Positions 43,446-51,896 of a stretch of 60,048 nt of DNA are shown here, in pieces; positions within the stretch are counted from its first letter, which is position 1; each line of letters begins with the position of its first letter. The notes beneath the pieces were generated by a model. That model was not told the DNA's origin. It was given only the letters and a program-made list of their open reading frames with translations, and ran no database searches. The DNA comes from Lachnospiraceae bacterium (GTDB lineage Bacteria; Bacillota; Clostridia; Lachnospirales; Lachnospiraceae). The position numbers were made by a program, and so were the translations under genes. Where the stretch lies: contig JAETQI010000026.1 of assembly GCA_021770755.1 (NCBI GenBank), forward strand, positions 1-60,048. Direction: 5' to 3'.

Positions 43446-45620
43446 TTACAGCTCATAGATCAACTGGTGTTGTGCGCGTTCCATCGCCTCATCCAGCGAA
43501 ATAAAGCCCATTGACAAATTTTTCACTGCTGTTCCTATGATATTCAAGAACTTTTTCTCATTAAACGGCCGCTCTTCCCCTGCAGCTACTCTCTTCGTCC
43601 GCGAAAGGGTAAAGCAGTCTTTCGACAGTTCCAGCCACGGAAATGTATCAATGATATCGTATTTACTGTATGTCCTGGCACAGGGGGAAACACTTCCAAG
43701 GCCAGCCATGGCTGACGAGATGGGTTCTTTTGTCATCCATTTAATATAAGCAAGCGCATCCTCCTGTTTTTTACTGTTTCTGGAAATCCCCAGGGAACCG
43801 CCCCCCACGATCGGATTTCCGCCGGGCACCATGCCAAAACCGATATTTCCTACTATTTTTGACCGCGAAGCCAATATCTCCGAAGCATAATTACTGAACA
43901 TGATAACCATCGCCACATCCCCATCCGCAAAGGTTCCAGCCAGATCTGTCCACCATCTGGCAGTTCTTGCCGGCGTATACTTCTGTGCTTCCAGAAGTTC
44001 AGCCATTGCCTGTCTGCCAATCTCATTGTCGATAAAAACCTTGCCGTCCTGATACATTAGATTTTCCTGATGACTGAAATATCTGGTGAGAAATTCTGTC
44101 GCCGCAACCCCAGTGTTTCCAAGCGTGAGATTCGTTCCATAGCGGACAGTTGCCGGAAAATCACTTCCCCCGGAGAAAAAACGGGCGATCTGGTTAAACT
44201 CACGGAAATCAGCAGGTGCCCTTAGTTCCTCTTTAAAGCTTTCACTATATATCCTTTTGACCGCCACATTTTCAAAAAGATCCTTCCGGTAAAAAAGTAG
44301 CTGCGCACTCGGCGTCAGCGGAAGCGCATATACCCTGTTATTGACAATGGCATACTTGTCAGAAAGAGACGGTAGATACTCTGAAAATACTGTTTGGATA
44401 TCCGGATCGATCCCGTCAAGCGGCAGCAGGATCCTTTCTGCCAGCCAGGACAACCACGTCACATCAAGTCTTAGCACATCAAACAGATCCGAGGTTTCAG
44501 AAAAAACGAATTGGTCATAGATCTCATCATAGGAAAAAACTGCAACATTTACCTGTGTTCCGGTCTTTTCCGTATACATCTTAGCCAGACCTTTCATCAG
44601 ATTCGCTTCCGGTCCTTCCAGCGTCAATACATTCAGACAGGCGGCTGCTCTTCGTTTTAGACTGATATTCTTCCACTGACGTTCTCCATCGTTATCAAAT
44701 AAATGATCTTCCGCACGAAATTCTTTTTTATCCGTCCCGATCATACGAGCTGCAATCTCTCTGCCAAGCAGACTGTAATTCAACTCATATTTCAAAAAAT
44801 CCTTTTCCGGAAGGGAATAAACTGGTGACAGCGTATGAATCTTTATTTCTGTATCACGAAAAAAAGCCATATAAATCTGACGGATCTTTTCTGCAAACCC
44901 CATGTTTGTCGTAATGATCGCATCGATCTTCTCACCGGAATCAAACAGATTCAATATACTGTACGAGATACGCAGAACATCGGTGGTGATTTTCCGCACA
45001 GAACAGTTTTTTTCTGTATCCATTACTTCCAAAAAACCTTCCATGTATTCCCGTTCATTCGAAAATCTTTCCGTCGCCGTCACTACCGCAACATTTTTAT
45101 ATTTCCTGGCAGCCACCTGACCAGCCATCTGCATTCCCGCCAGACGGTAGTCAAAGCCAAAATAGTCCGCCTCAAAAGCCGGCTTGCGCTCCACAAAACA
45201 CACTTTGTCAAACCCAGCCTGCACATACGGATTTTCCGTTCCCCGAAGACATGTCAGTGTGACGATCCCCTCCGCCATCACAGCCCGCGATTTCTGGATC
45301 AGTTCCAGCTCCTCCTGCGGATTGTCATTTGATATCAGCAGTTCCGCCACATATCCGCTCTTCTTGGCATAGGATCTTAAACTGTTATAAAACTCCCGGT
45401 ACTGGATGAATTCGATATTGGGCAGTATAACACTGATAATATTGCTGCTGCCCTTGCGCAGCATGCGCGCACGTTCATTTATCGTAAATCCCAACTGTCG
45501 TGCGGCTTCCTCCACCATTCTGATCTTCTCACTGCTCACATTTCCCTTTCCGTTCAGTACATTGGACACCGTTCCCTGGGAAACACCCGCAAGCTTTGCA
45601 ACATCTAATATGGTTGCCAT
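43446..45620 (-). CDS. LacI-type regulator fused to a family 1 solute-binding domain
   Basis: A 724-residue cytosolic protein with three parts. Residues 1-55 are a LacI helix-turn-helix with hinge (ATILDVAKLAGVSQGTVSNV, LGFTINERARML). Residues about 60-310 are a LacI-type periplasmic-binding fold (IISVILPNIEFIQYREF, EGFLEVMDTEKN). Residues about 320-720 resemble a MalE-type extracellular binding protein (LMKGLAKMYTEKTGTQVNVA, YALPLTPSAQLLFYRKDLFE, ALAYIKWMTKEPISSAMAGL), but no signal peptide precedes them. Standard LacI regulators have about 340 residues, so the third domain is an addition that probably senses a ligand in the cytosol. The start at 45620 follows GAGGGG; the frame extends eight codons further. 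It lies upstream of the importer genes with its own promoter and terminator. Confidence 0.9.
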   Translation of the reverse strand: MATILDVAKLAGVSQGTVSNVLNGKGNVSSEKIRMVEEAARQLGFTINERARMLRKGSSNIISVILPNIEFIQYREFYNSLRSYAKKSGYVAELLISNDNPQEELELIQKSRAVMAEGIVTLTCLRGTENPYVQAGFDKVCFVERKPAFEADYFGFDYRLAGMQMAGQVAARKYKNVAVVTATERFSNEREYMEGFLEVMDTEKNCSVRKITTDVLRISYSILNLFDSGEKIDAIITTNMGFAEKIRQIYMAFFRDTEIKIHTLSPVYSLPEKDFLKYELNYSLLGREIAARMIGTDKKEFRAEDHLFDNDGERQWKNISLKRRAAACLNVLTLEGPEANLMKGLAKMYTEKTGTQVNVAVFSYDEIYDQFVFSETSDLFDVLRLDVTWLSWLAERILLPLDGIDPDIQTVFSEYLPSLSDKYAIVNNRVYALPLTPSAQLLFYRKDLFENVAVKRIYSESFKEELRAPADFREFNQIARFFSGGSDFPATVRYGTNLTLGNTGVAATEFLTRYFSHQENLMYQDGKVFIDNEIGRQAMAELLEAQKYTPARTARWWTDLAGTFADGDVAMVIMFSNYASEILASRSKIVGNIGFGMVPGGNPIVGGGSLGISRNSKKQEDALAYIKWMTKEPISSAMAGLGSVSPCARTYSKYDIIDTFPWLELSKDCFTLSRTKRVAAGEERPFNEKKFLNIIGTAVKNLSMGFISLDEAMERAQHQLIYEL

Positions 45621-45643
45621 ATCATACCCACATCCCCTCATCA

Positions 45644-45659
45644 ATTATAACGTTACAAT
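45644..45659. promoter_or_regulatory. Operator-like site A at the regulator's own promoter
   Basis: ATTATAAC|GTTACAAT, seven of eight symmetric pairs, located five bases downstream of the -10 hexamer; suited to autorepression. Confidence 0.65.
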
Positions 45660-45663
45660 ATCT

Positions 45664-45692
45664 ACTATAGTCTGTATTCGAAATAATTGCAA
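45664..45692 (-). promoter_or_regulatory. Promoter of the LacI-type regulator gene
   Basis: On the minus strand TTGCAA, 17 bases, TATAGT, with operator-like site A directly downstream. Confidence 0.65.
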
Positions 45693-45724
45693 CAAAAAAA
45701 CAAAAGCCACAATGTACTGAAATC

Positions 45725-46882
45725 TTAATCAGCGTCAAGCATGACGATAAAGATCGTACTTTCATTCGCACTCGCCGCCGTGACCGTTCCGCCGTGCAGC
45801 TCCACGATCTCCTTCGTGATCGCCAGCCCAAGTCCTGCACCGCCGGTCGCTGATGAACGCGCCGCATCCGCCCGGTAAAACTGTTCAAAGATATGTTCCA
45901 GCTTGTCGGGCGCGATGGTCTTCCCATGGTTTTTGATCATGACCTTCGCCTTGTCCCCCTCCGCCTGCGCAAACAGGAGGATCTCCGTCCCGGCATAGCT
46001 GTAGCTGACGGCGTTTCGGATCAGGTTGTCAAACACCCGCGCAAGCTTGTCCGCATCGCCCATGACCTCGATACCCGGCGCGATCTCAAGCCGCCATTCC
46101 AGTTCCCGCTCCGCGAGGATCGGTGCAGATTCACTGGCGAGCTGCTCGAGCATACGGCTCAGGCAGATCCGTTCACTGTCCAGTGTCAGCGTTGTCAGAT
46201 TGAAGCGCGTAATGTCAAAAAACTCGTTGATCAGCTCCTCCAGCCGCTCCGCCTTCCCGAGTGCGATGTCCGTGTAGCGGCAGCGAAGCTCCTGCGGGAT
46301 CTGCGGCTCATCGCGAAGCAGTGTGAGATACCCGATCACACTGGTCAGCGGCGTCTTTAAGTCGTGCGCCAGATACATGATCAGGTCATTCTTGCGCTGT
46401 TCGGCAAGCTGCGCGTCACTCTTTCGCGTCTCCAGCGTATGCTTGATCGAATTGATCTTCCGTTCCGTCGTGGCAAGCTCCTGCGAGAGTATGACATCGC
46501 CTGCGTTCTCCGTGATCAGCGCATCGATGCCGCGGTTGATCTCCACAAAATATCTGACAAAACTGTTGAGATAGATCATCTGTGCAATGATAAAGATAAA
46601 CACCACGCCTGCCAGGAAATACAGGCTGAGATAATTGCGCACAACCTGTCTGTATGTGCCGAGTGCTTTTTCATACGCATCCTGATACCCCGCATAGACA
46701 AAATTACTCAGAAAGTCAACCACAAGATTTGCAAACCGCCCGCGGAATATGAAATTATATAATGCGATCGCGCAGATCAGCGCCATGACTGCCGTTGTGA
46801 CCGTGATAAACAGCAGTTTCATCTTCAAATGCCTGTACCCGCTGTCCTGCTTCTTTCTATTTATTAAAAACTTTTTCATCAA
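45725..46882 (-). CDS. VanS-like sensor histidine kinase
   Basis: A 385-residue membrane histidine kinase. Two membrane segments (LLFITVTTAVMALICAIALY near 25-45 and LSLYFLAGVVFIFIIAQMIY near 88-108) enclose a short external loop. The H-box is IMYLAHDLKTPLTSVIGYL, and the ATP-binding domain has DKLARVFDNLIRNAVSYSY (N-box) and GGAGLGLAITKEIVELHGG (G-box). The layout and H-box are like VanS-type kinases, but no van resistance genes are nearby. It follows the response regulator by 15 bases on the same strand, so the pair is an operon. Confidence 0.93.
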   Translation of the reverse strand: MMKKFLINRKKQDSGYRHLKMKLLFITVTTAVMALICAIALYNFIFRGRFANLVVDFLSNFVYAGYQDAYEKALGTYRQVVRNYLSLYFLAGVVFIFIIAQMIYLNSFVRYFVEINRGIDALITENAGDVILSQELATTERKINSIKHTLETRKSDAQLAEQRKNDLIMYLAHDLKTPLTSVIGYLTLLRDEPQIPQELRCRYTDIALGKAERLEELINEFFDITRFNLTTLTLDSERICLSRMLEQLASESAPILAERELEWRLEIAPGIEVMGDADKLARVFDNLIRNAVSYSYAGTEILLFAQAEGDKAKVMIKNHGKTIAPDKLEHIFEQFYRADAARSSATGGAGLGLAITKEIVELHGGTVTAASANESTIFIVMLDAD

Positions 46883-46897
46883 ATCTTCTTATCCTTT

Positions 46898-47605
46898 TCA
46901 CTCGATCGTGTACCCCACTCCCCAGATCGTCCGGATATATTTCGGACGCCGCGGCGGCTCGTTCATCTTTTCGCGGAGCCGCGCGATATGCGTCATGACG
47001 GTATTGTTGTTGTCGAGATAGCGCTCTCCCCAGACAGCCTCAAACAGCTCCTCCGACGAGACGACACTCCCGCGCCGGGTGCACAGATACCACAGAATGT
47101 CAAACTCCGTCGGCGTCAGCGTCAGAACCGTTCCATTCAGCAGGCATTTGTGGTTGTCCCTCGATATGTGCAGTCCCCTGATATCGATCTCGTTTAACGA
47201 TTCCGCACTTTCTTTTGCGTTCTCTTTTCCGACGTTATAGCGCGTGTAGCGTCTCAGTTGTGTCTTGACCCGCGCCAGGACCTCCAGCGGATTAAAAGGT
47301 TTAGTGATATAATCGTCCGCGCCGAGCGTCAGACCCATGATCTTGTCGCTGTCCTCCACCTTTGCCGTGAGCATGATCACCGGATAAAAATATTTTTCCC
47401 GGATCCTGCTGCAGATATGAAAACCGTCGACATCGGGAAGCATGATATCCAGGATCGCAAGATCAAGTTCAGTCTCCTCGATGTATCCCAGCGCCTCTGC
47501 GCCGCAGTAGCACTTATACACCGTGTACCCGTCATTTTTCAGGTAGACTTCGATCAGATCGGCGATCTCCTTTTCATCGTCGACCACCAAAATTTTTTCA
47601 TTCAT
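46898..47605 (-). CDS. VanR-like OmpR-family response regulator
   Basis: A 235-residue two-domain regulator. The receiver domain begins KILVVDDEKEIADLI and has the phosphorylated aspartate in LDLAILDIMLPDVDG (near residue 51) and the conserved lysine in GADDYITKPFNPLEV. The C-terminal winged helix ends RLREKMNEPPRRPKYIRTIW. It partners with the kinase just downstream. The start is the ATG at 47605; the frame runs 35 codons further but that part overlaps the promoter. GGTGGGGG lies upstream. Targets are not visible, though the divergent htrA-like gene is the nearest candidate. Confidence 0.93.
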   Translation of the reverse strand: MNEKILVVDDEKEIADLIEVYLKNDGYTVYKCYCGAEALGYIEETELDLAILDIMLPDVDGFHICSRIREKYFYPVIMLTAKVEDSDKIMGLTLGADDYITKPFNPLEVLARVKTQLRRYTRYNVGKENAKESAESLNEIDIRGLHISRDNHKCLLNGTVLTLTPTEFDILWYLCTRRGSVVSSEELFEAVWGERYLDNNNTVMTHIARLREKMNEPPRRPKYIRTIWGVGYTIE

Positions 47606-47642
47606 AATCGCCCCGCGCCCCCACCTTCTTTTTATCAAGACC

Positions 47643-47671
47643 ATTGTACTACGTGCGCACGGCAATTTCAA
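47643..47671 (-). promoter_or_regulatory. Promoter of the two-component system
   Basis: On the minus strand TTGAAA, 17 bases, TACAAT, about 38 bases before the regulator ATG. Confidence 0.65.
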
Positions 47672-47855
47672 GCAATGCACCTGTAAGTAAGCAATTTCTA
47701 AACGGCTCATCCTGTGCTGATGACCACTCCTTCCAGATCCATTCCGATGTCTGCAATACGGTCAGTCTAACGCATTTGGTTCTTTTCCTCAATGATCAGT
47801 TCCTGCACATTTGAATGTGTTTGAAATTCACACTTTTATCACATTTAGATAACAA

Positions 47856-47884
47856 TTGAAACACAATTTGCGATTATATTATAA
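47856..47884 (+). promoter_or_regulatory. Promoter of the HtrA-like protease gene
   Basis: TTGAAA, 17 bases, TTATAA, about 100 bases before the ATG; a second TTGAAA lies further upstream at 47821. Confidence 0.5.
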
Positions 47885-47985
47885 CCATAACAGCGAGGAA
47901 CAGGCAGAACAGACAGCAAACAGACATATTTGACAATGCAGGCATTTTTTATAAAACGATTTAATATTCGAAAGGAGATCTTATC

Positions 47986-49512
47986 ATGTACGATAACAAC
48001 GACAACTACTCTCAGCAATCTGGCAATCCATCCGCAAACAATAACAACGGCTATCCCGAATACTACTATTCGCAGAATATACCGAACGGAAACTATCAGC
48101 AGACGGTCAATCCCTCATCAGTTCCGCAGACAGGCAAGGCAAAGAAGAAAGGCGGATTTGGCAAAAAGACAGCCTCCGCCGCCTGCCTTGGCCTGGTGTT
48201 CGGCGTGACTGCCGGCGCCGTCTTCAGTGTTCCCGCTTCTCTCGCGACAAAAGAACTCAAGGAGACCAAGCGCGAGATCCAGCAGATGCAGGAGTCTTTC
48301 AATGCCAGCGCAGCCGGCAAGGCGTCCCTCTCAACGACAGCCGACTCGCTGAATGCATCGAACACGCTCTACAACAACAGCACCTCCGCCAATGTGACTG
48401 CGATCGCCAACAACTGTCTCCCCAGTGTTGTCTCCATCACAAACAAAGGCGTGACGGAAGTGCGGACCATGTTTGGTACCTTCCAGCAGGACGCGCAGAG
48501 CAGTGGATCCGGCATCATCATCGGCGAAAACGACACGGAACTTCTGATCGTCACAAACTATCATGTGGTTTCGGGTAGCAATGAACTCAGCGTCGTGTTC
48601 AGCTACGACGAGGACAGCGACGAGCCCTCACTGGTAAGTGCAAAGGTCAAGGGCTATGAGGCGGACAAAGATCTCGCCGTCATCGCGGTATCACGCGACG
48701 ACATCACCGACGAGATGCGCTCCAAGATCAAGATCGCCACGATCGGAGACTCCTCGAACCTCGTACTGGGCCAGGAAGTCGTGGCGATCGGCAATGCACT
48801 CGGTTATGGACAGTCCGTGACGACAGGCATCATCAGCGCACTCGGACGCGATGTTACCGTCTCTGACGAAAAGGGCGGCACGATCACAAACAAACTGATC
48901 CAGACGGACGCCGCCATCAATCCCGGCAACTCGGGCGGCGCCCTGTTGAACATGAACGGTGAGCTGATCGGGATCAACTCTGTAAAAGTAGCCTCAAGCG
49001 AGGTCGAGGGCATGGGCTATGCGATCCCGATCTCTGATGTGCAGTCCATCATTGAAGAACTGATGTTGAAGGAGACAAGAGACGTCGTGTCAGAAGACAA
49101 AAGAGGATATCTGGGTATCAACCCTATCGATGTGACAAATGAGATCTATGAAACATACGGCATGCCCGTCGGTGTCTATGTCAACATTGTATACGAGGAT
49201 TCGCCGGCAGAAGCTTCCGGTCTCGTAAAAGGCAATATCATCACAAAATTTGACGGTCAGGCTGTCAAGACAAGGGAACAGCTCACATCGCTGCTCAGCT
49301 ACTACAGCGCCGGCGAGACCGTTGAGATCGTCGCCATGGTGCAGAGTGACAACGGGTATGTCGAGAAGACCTTCCAGGTGACGCTGGGCACAAAAGACGT
49401 CTTTGGCGAGGACGCCAACAGCGGACAGTCTGCACCAAAACAGCAGGAGTCTGAAAATGATGTCGACGACTTTTTCAACAATCCGTTTGGTTCCTTCTGG
49501 TCATTCCCCTGA
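47986..49512 (+). CDS. htrA: HtrA-like membrane-anchored serine protease with PDZ domain
   Basis: A 508-residue surface protease for quality control of exported proteins. A Gln/Asn/Tyr-rich cytoplasmic tail (1-60) precedes one membrane segment (SAACLGLVFGVTAGAVFSVP, 64-84). The trypsin-like domain carries the triad His193 (IVTNYHVVSGS), Asp229 (DKDLAVIAV) and Ser316 (INPGNSGGAL). A C-terminal PDZ domain covers about 385-475 (VNIVYEDSPAEASGLVKGNI). GAAAGGAGATCTTATC precedes the ATG. It is divergent from the VanRS-like operon and shares its intergenic region, so control by that system is plausible but unproven. Its stop lies in a long shared terminator. Confidence 0.95.
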   Translation: MYDNNDNYSQQSGNPSANNNNGYPEYYYSQNIPNGNYQQTVNPSSVPQTGKAKKKGGFGKKTASAACLGLVFGVTAGAVFSVPASLATKELKETKREIQQMQESFNASAAGKASLSTTADSLNASNTLYNNSTSANVTAIANNCLPSVVSITNKGVTEVRTMFGTFQQDAQSSGSGIIIGENDTELLIVTNYHVVSGSNELSVVFSYDEDSDEPSLVSAKVKGYEADKDLAVIAVSRDDITDEMRSKIKIATIGDSSNLVLGQEVVAIGNALGYGQSVTTGIISALGRDVTVSDEKGGTITNKLIQTDAAINPGNSGGALLNMNGELIGINSVKVASSEVEGMGYAIPISDVQSIIEELMLKETRDVVSEDKRGYLGINPIDVTNEIYETYGMPVGVYVNIVYEDSPAEASGLVKGNIITKFDGQAVKTREQLTSLLSYYSAGETVEIVAMVQSDNGYVEKTFQVTLGTKDVFGEDANSGQSAPKQQESENDVDDFFNNPFGSFWSFP

Positions 49513-49572
49513 TCCAAAATAGAATTATAAAAAGACCGCTTGTGCGGTCTTTTTATAATTCTATTTTGGATC
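49511..49572. terminator. 29-base perfect inverted repeat, shared bidirectional terminator
   Basis: Arms of 29 bases (starting GATCCAAAATAG) pair perfectly across loop TTGT, with T-runs on both sides of the GACCGC core. It covers the htrA stop codon and the last seven codons of the PfkB-family gene. Confidence 0.95.
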
Positions 49573-50638
49573 TCTCTGCAACTGCCGGGATGCACATCTG
49601 CGGATTGACATTGTCCTCCACTTCCAGCGTGATACCCGCCGCTGCCTGTCCGATCTTTGCCATCTGCCGGATGCCCATGTGTTTCATGTACCCAAGCGTC
49701 ACACCCGCCATAAAGGCATCCTCCGCCCCGTTTGTGCCAACCTGCACCAGACCGCTGCCTGCGCCCTGCATAAACTGTTCGTCATAACATGCACAGTACA
49801 CGCCCTTTTCTACCAGGATAAACACGTATTTCACACCTTTTTCCATGATAATGTCCGCGGCGCGCTCCAGGCTGTCCTTGTCCTGGATCCGGATACCTCC
49901 CAGCACTTCTGCCTCTGATGCAGTGCAGGTTACAAGGCTGATCCTGTCGAGCACATCCAGCAGTCTCTCCGCACTCCGGACCGATACCGGCGCGGCAAAC
50001 ACCGGCGCCTTGCAGCGCTCACACACGAGCGCGATCGTTTCCTTTGGTATATTCGTATCAAGGATCACCATGCGCGCCTTGTTGAGCATCTCCATCTTGG
50101 GCGTCACAAAACTTTCCGTAAGGTTGTCGTTGATCCGCCTGTCAGACACGGCGAGCTTCCTGTTTCCTTTCTCGTCCGCTATATACAGGTGCACGGCTGT
50201 GTCTGCCCGCACCGTCTTTAGGGAATGGGAGATATCGATCCCAAGTTCCTCGCAGTTTTCTATGATCCTGCGCGCATGCTCATCATCGCCGATCGCAGTG
50301 ACCAGCTTTGTTCCGACTCCGAGCAGCCGCAGGTTATGGGCAATGTTTCTTCCTGTTCCTCCGAGTGACCGGACCACCCTGCCCGCACTGGTCTCTCCTT
50401 CTGCCAGCGCCTCCTCCGGCACCCCTCCTATATCAATACTCGCGCCTCCGATCACTGCACAGTAATCCGGACCGCTCGTCACATACCCTTTACCAAGTAT
50501 GTATCCTTTTTTCATCAGGTTTGAAATATGTACTGCCGCCGAAGACCGAGCGATCCCAGCCTTTGCCGCAAGCTCCTCCTGTGAAATCATCGGGTTTTCC
50601 ATAATCCACTGAAATATCTGTGCCTCTCTGTTTGTCAT
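49553..50638 (-). CDS. PfkB-family kinase with N-terminal winged-helix domain
   Basis: A 361-residue fusion. Residues 1-60 form a winged helix (MTNREAQIFQWIMENPMISQ, AKAGIARSSAAVHISNLMKKG), and the remainder is a ribokinase/PfkB kinase (AVIGGASIDIGG, SLGGTGRNIAHNLRLLG). The architecture matches pseudouridine or nucleoside kinases such as PsuK. The catalytic motif near the C-terminus reads TNGAEDAFMAG, whereas nearly all family members have GAGD; the catalytic Asp itself is kept. GGGAGTATGT precedes the ATG. It is convergent with htrA and shares the 29-base terminator stem, which encodes its last residues. Confidence 0.9.
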   Translation of the reverse strand: MTNREAQIFQWIMENPMISQEELAAKAGIARSSAAVHISNLMKKGYILGKGYVTSGPDYCAVIGGASIDIGGVPEEALAEGETSAGRVVRSLGGTGRNIAHNLRLLGVGTKLVTAIGDDEHARRIIENCEELGIDISHSLKTVRADTAVHLYIADEKGNRKLAVSDRRINDNLTESFVTPKMEMLNKARMVILDTNIPKETIALVCERCKAPVFAAPVSVRSAERLLDVLDRISLVTCTASEAEVLGGIRIQDKDSLERAADIIMEKGVKYVFILVEKGVYCACYDEQFMQGAGSGLVQVGTNGAEDAFMAGVTLGYMKHMGIRQMAKIGQAAAGITLEVEDNVNPQMCIPAVAERSKIEL

Positions 50639-50898
50639 ACATACTCCCTTCTTCTTGTCATGTCCACGAAAATAGCTTTTCCATGGTATTGTAAGATTCC
50701 GATTTATTAAAGTGGCAATTATTCCCTATTCTTTATCATAACACCGCGCTAAAGTACTGTCAATGTATTAGCAAAACATAATATCTTTTTAAGACTTTTG
50801 ATCAACTTTTCTGTGGCTTAAAGGTGTACAATTGACTGACAGTTTGATATACTTAGATATATCTTTTTCAAAATGCATGTTTTCAGGAGGATTTATAT

Positions 50899-51834
50899 AT
50901 GGGTAAGAAAAAAGTTGTCGTCGCACTGGGACATGACGCGCTGGGCTCCACCACGCTCGCGCAGCTCAGTGCTGTCAAAAAGACTGCAAAAGCGCTGGCT
51001 GATCTGGTGGAAGCCGACTATCAGCTAACGATCACGCACAGCAATGGCCATCAGGTCAGCATGATCCACAAGGCGATGACAGAGCTGCACCGCATCTATA
51101 TCGACTACACGCCCGCGCCGATGTGCGTGTGCTCTGCGATGAGCCAGGGATATGTGGGATATGACATTCAGAATTCGCTCAAATCCGAGCTTTTGAGCCG
51201 CGGTATCTCCAAGCCAGTCAGCACGATCCTGACACAAGTGACCGTTGACCCATACGACGAGGCCTTCTATGAGCCTCAAAAAGCGATCGGGCGCTACATG
51301 TCAAAGGAAGACGCCGACACAGAGGTGAACAAGGGAAATTACGTCGTCCAGACTTCCGACGGTTACCGACGCGTTGTCGCTGCCCCACAGCCGATCGACA
51401 TCGTGGAGATCGAGGCGATCAAAGCGCTTTCCGATGCCGACCAGGTCGTGATCGCCTGCGGCGGCGGCGGGATCCCGGTCATCGAGCAGCAGCATGTTTT
51501 AAAGGGTGCCTCCGCAGTCATCGAGAAGGACTGTATCGCCGGCAAGCTCGCCGCCGACCTCAAAGTCGATGAACTGCTGATCCTCACCAGCGTGGACTAC
51601 GTATACCTAAACTACGAAAAGGACGACCAGACACCGCTGACAACACTGACTGTCGCCGACGCAAAACGCTATATCGGGGAGGGGCAGTTCGGAGAGACAG
51701 ATATGCTTCCCAAGATCATGGCGGCGATCACATACCTTGAAGCCGTTCCAACCGGCAGAGTGGTCATCACTTCCCTGAGCAAAACAGCAGATGCCATCAA
51801 CGAAAAAGTCGGCACCGTCATCACCGCATGCTGA
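50899..51834 (+). CDS. Divergent carbamate kinase-family protein
   Basis: A 311-residue amino-acid kinase of the carbamate kinase group; overall length and order of blocks match ArcC. Conserved elements include VVIACGGGGIPVIEQ, LLILTSVDYVYLNYEK and TVADAKRYIGEGQF. Several ligand-contact motifs differ from the usual ones: VALGHDALGS in place of ALGGNAL, THSNGHQVSM in place of THGNGPQVG, and GETDMLPKIMAA in place of GSMGPKVEA. The reaction may therefore not be carbamoyl phosphate plus ADP. TTCAGGAGGATTTATAT precedes the ATG. No arginine deiminase or carbamoyltransferase genes are nearby, and a hairpin follows the stop. Confidence 0.85.
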   Translation: MGKKKVVVALGHDALGSTTLAQLSAVKKTAKALADLVEADYQLTITHSNGHQVSMIHKAMTELHRIYIDYTPAPMCVCSAMSQGYVGYDIQNSLKSELLSRGISKPVSTILTQVTVDPYDEAFYEPQKAIGRYMSKEDADTEVNKGNYVVQTSDGYRRVVAAPQPIDIVEIEAIKALSDADQVVIACGGGGIPVIEQQHVLKGASAVIEKDCIAGKLAADLKVDELLILTSVDYVYLNYEKDDQTPLTTLTVADAKRYIGEGQFGETDMLPKIMAAITYLEAVPTGRVVITSLSKTADAINEKVGTVITAC

Positions 51835-51850
51835 CAGCTTTCCTCTGAAC

Positions 51851-51896
51851 GCGAATCAGGCAGTGAGCCATGTCATTTACTCACTGCCTGATTCGC
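51851..51896. terminator. 17-base perfect hairpin between two convergent genes
   Basis: GCGAATCAGGCAGTGAG pairs with CTCACTGCCTGATTCGC. The right arm is inside the last codons of the LspA-like gene. No T-run follows on either strand, so termination may depend on other features. Confidence 0.6.

Larger units (their letters stand above)
47606..47985. other. 380-base divergent intergenic region between the VanR-like and HtrA genes
   Basis: It holds two divergent promoters, 47643-47671 (minus, for the two-component system) and 47856-47884 (plus, for the protease gene). The stretch between them has no coding frame and no palindrome that I could recognise. Confidence 0.6.

Noticed and set aside
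45725-47605. Vancomycin resistance locus
   Set aside because: The regulator and kinase resemble VanR and VanS, but no ligase, dehydrogenase or dipeptidase genes are present.
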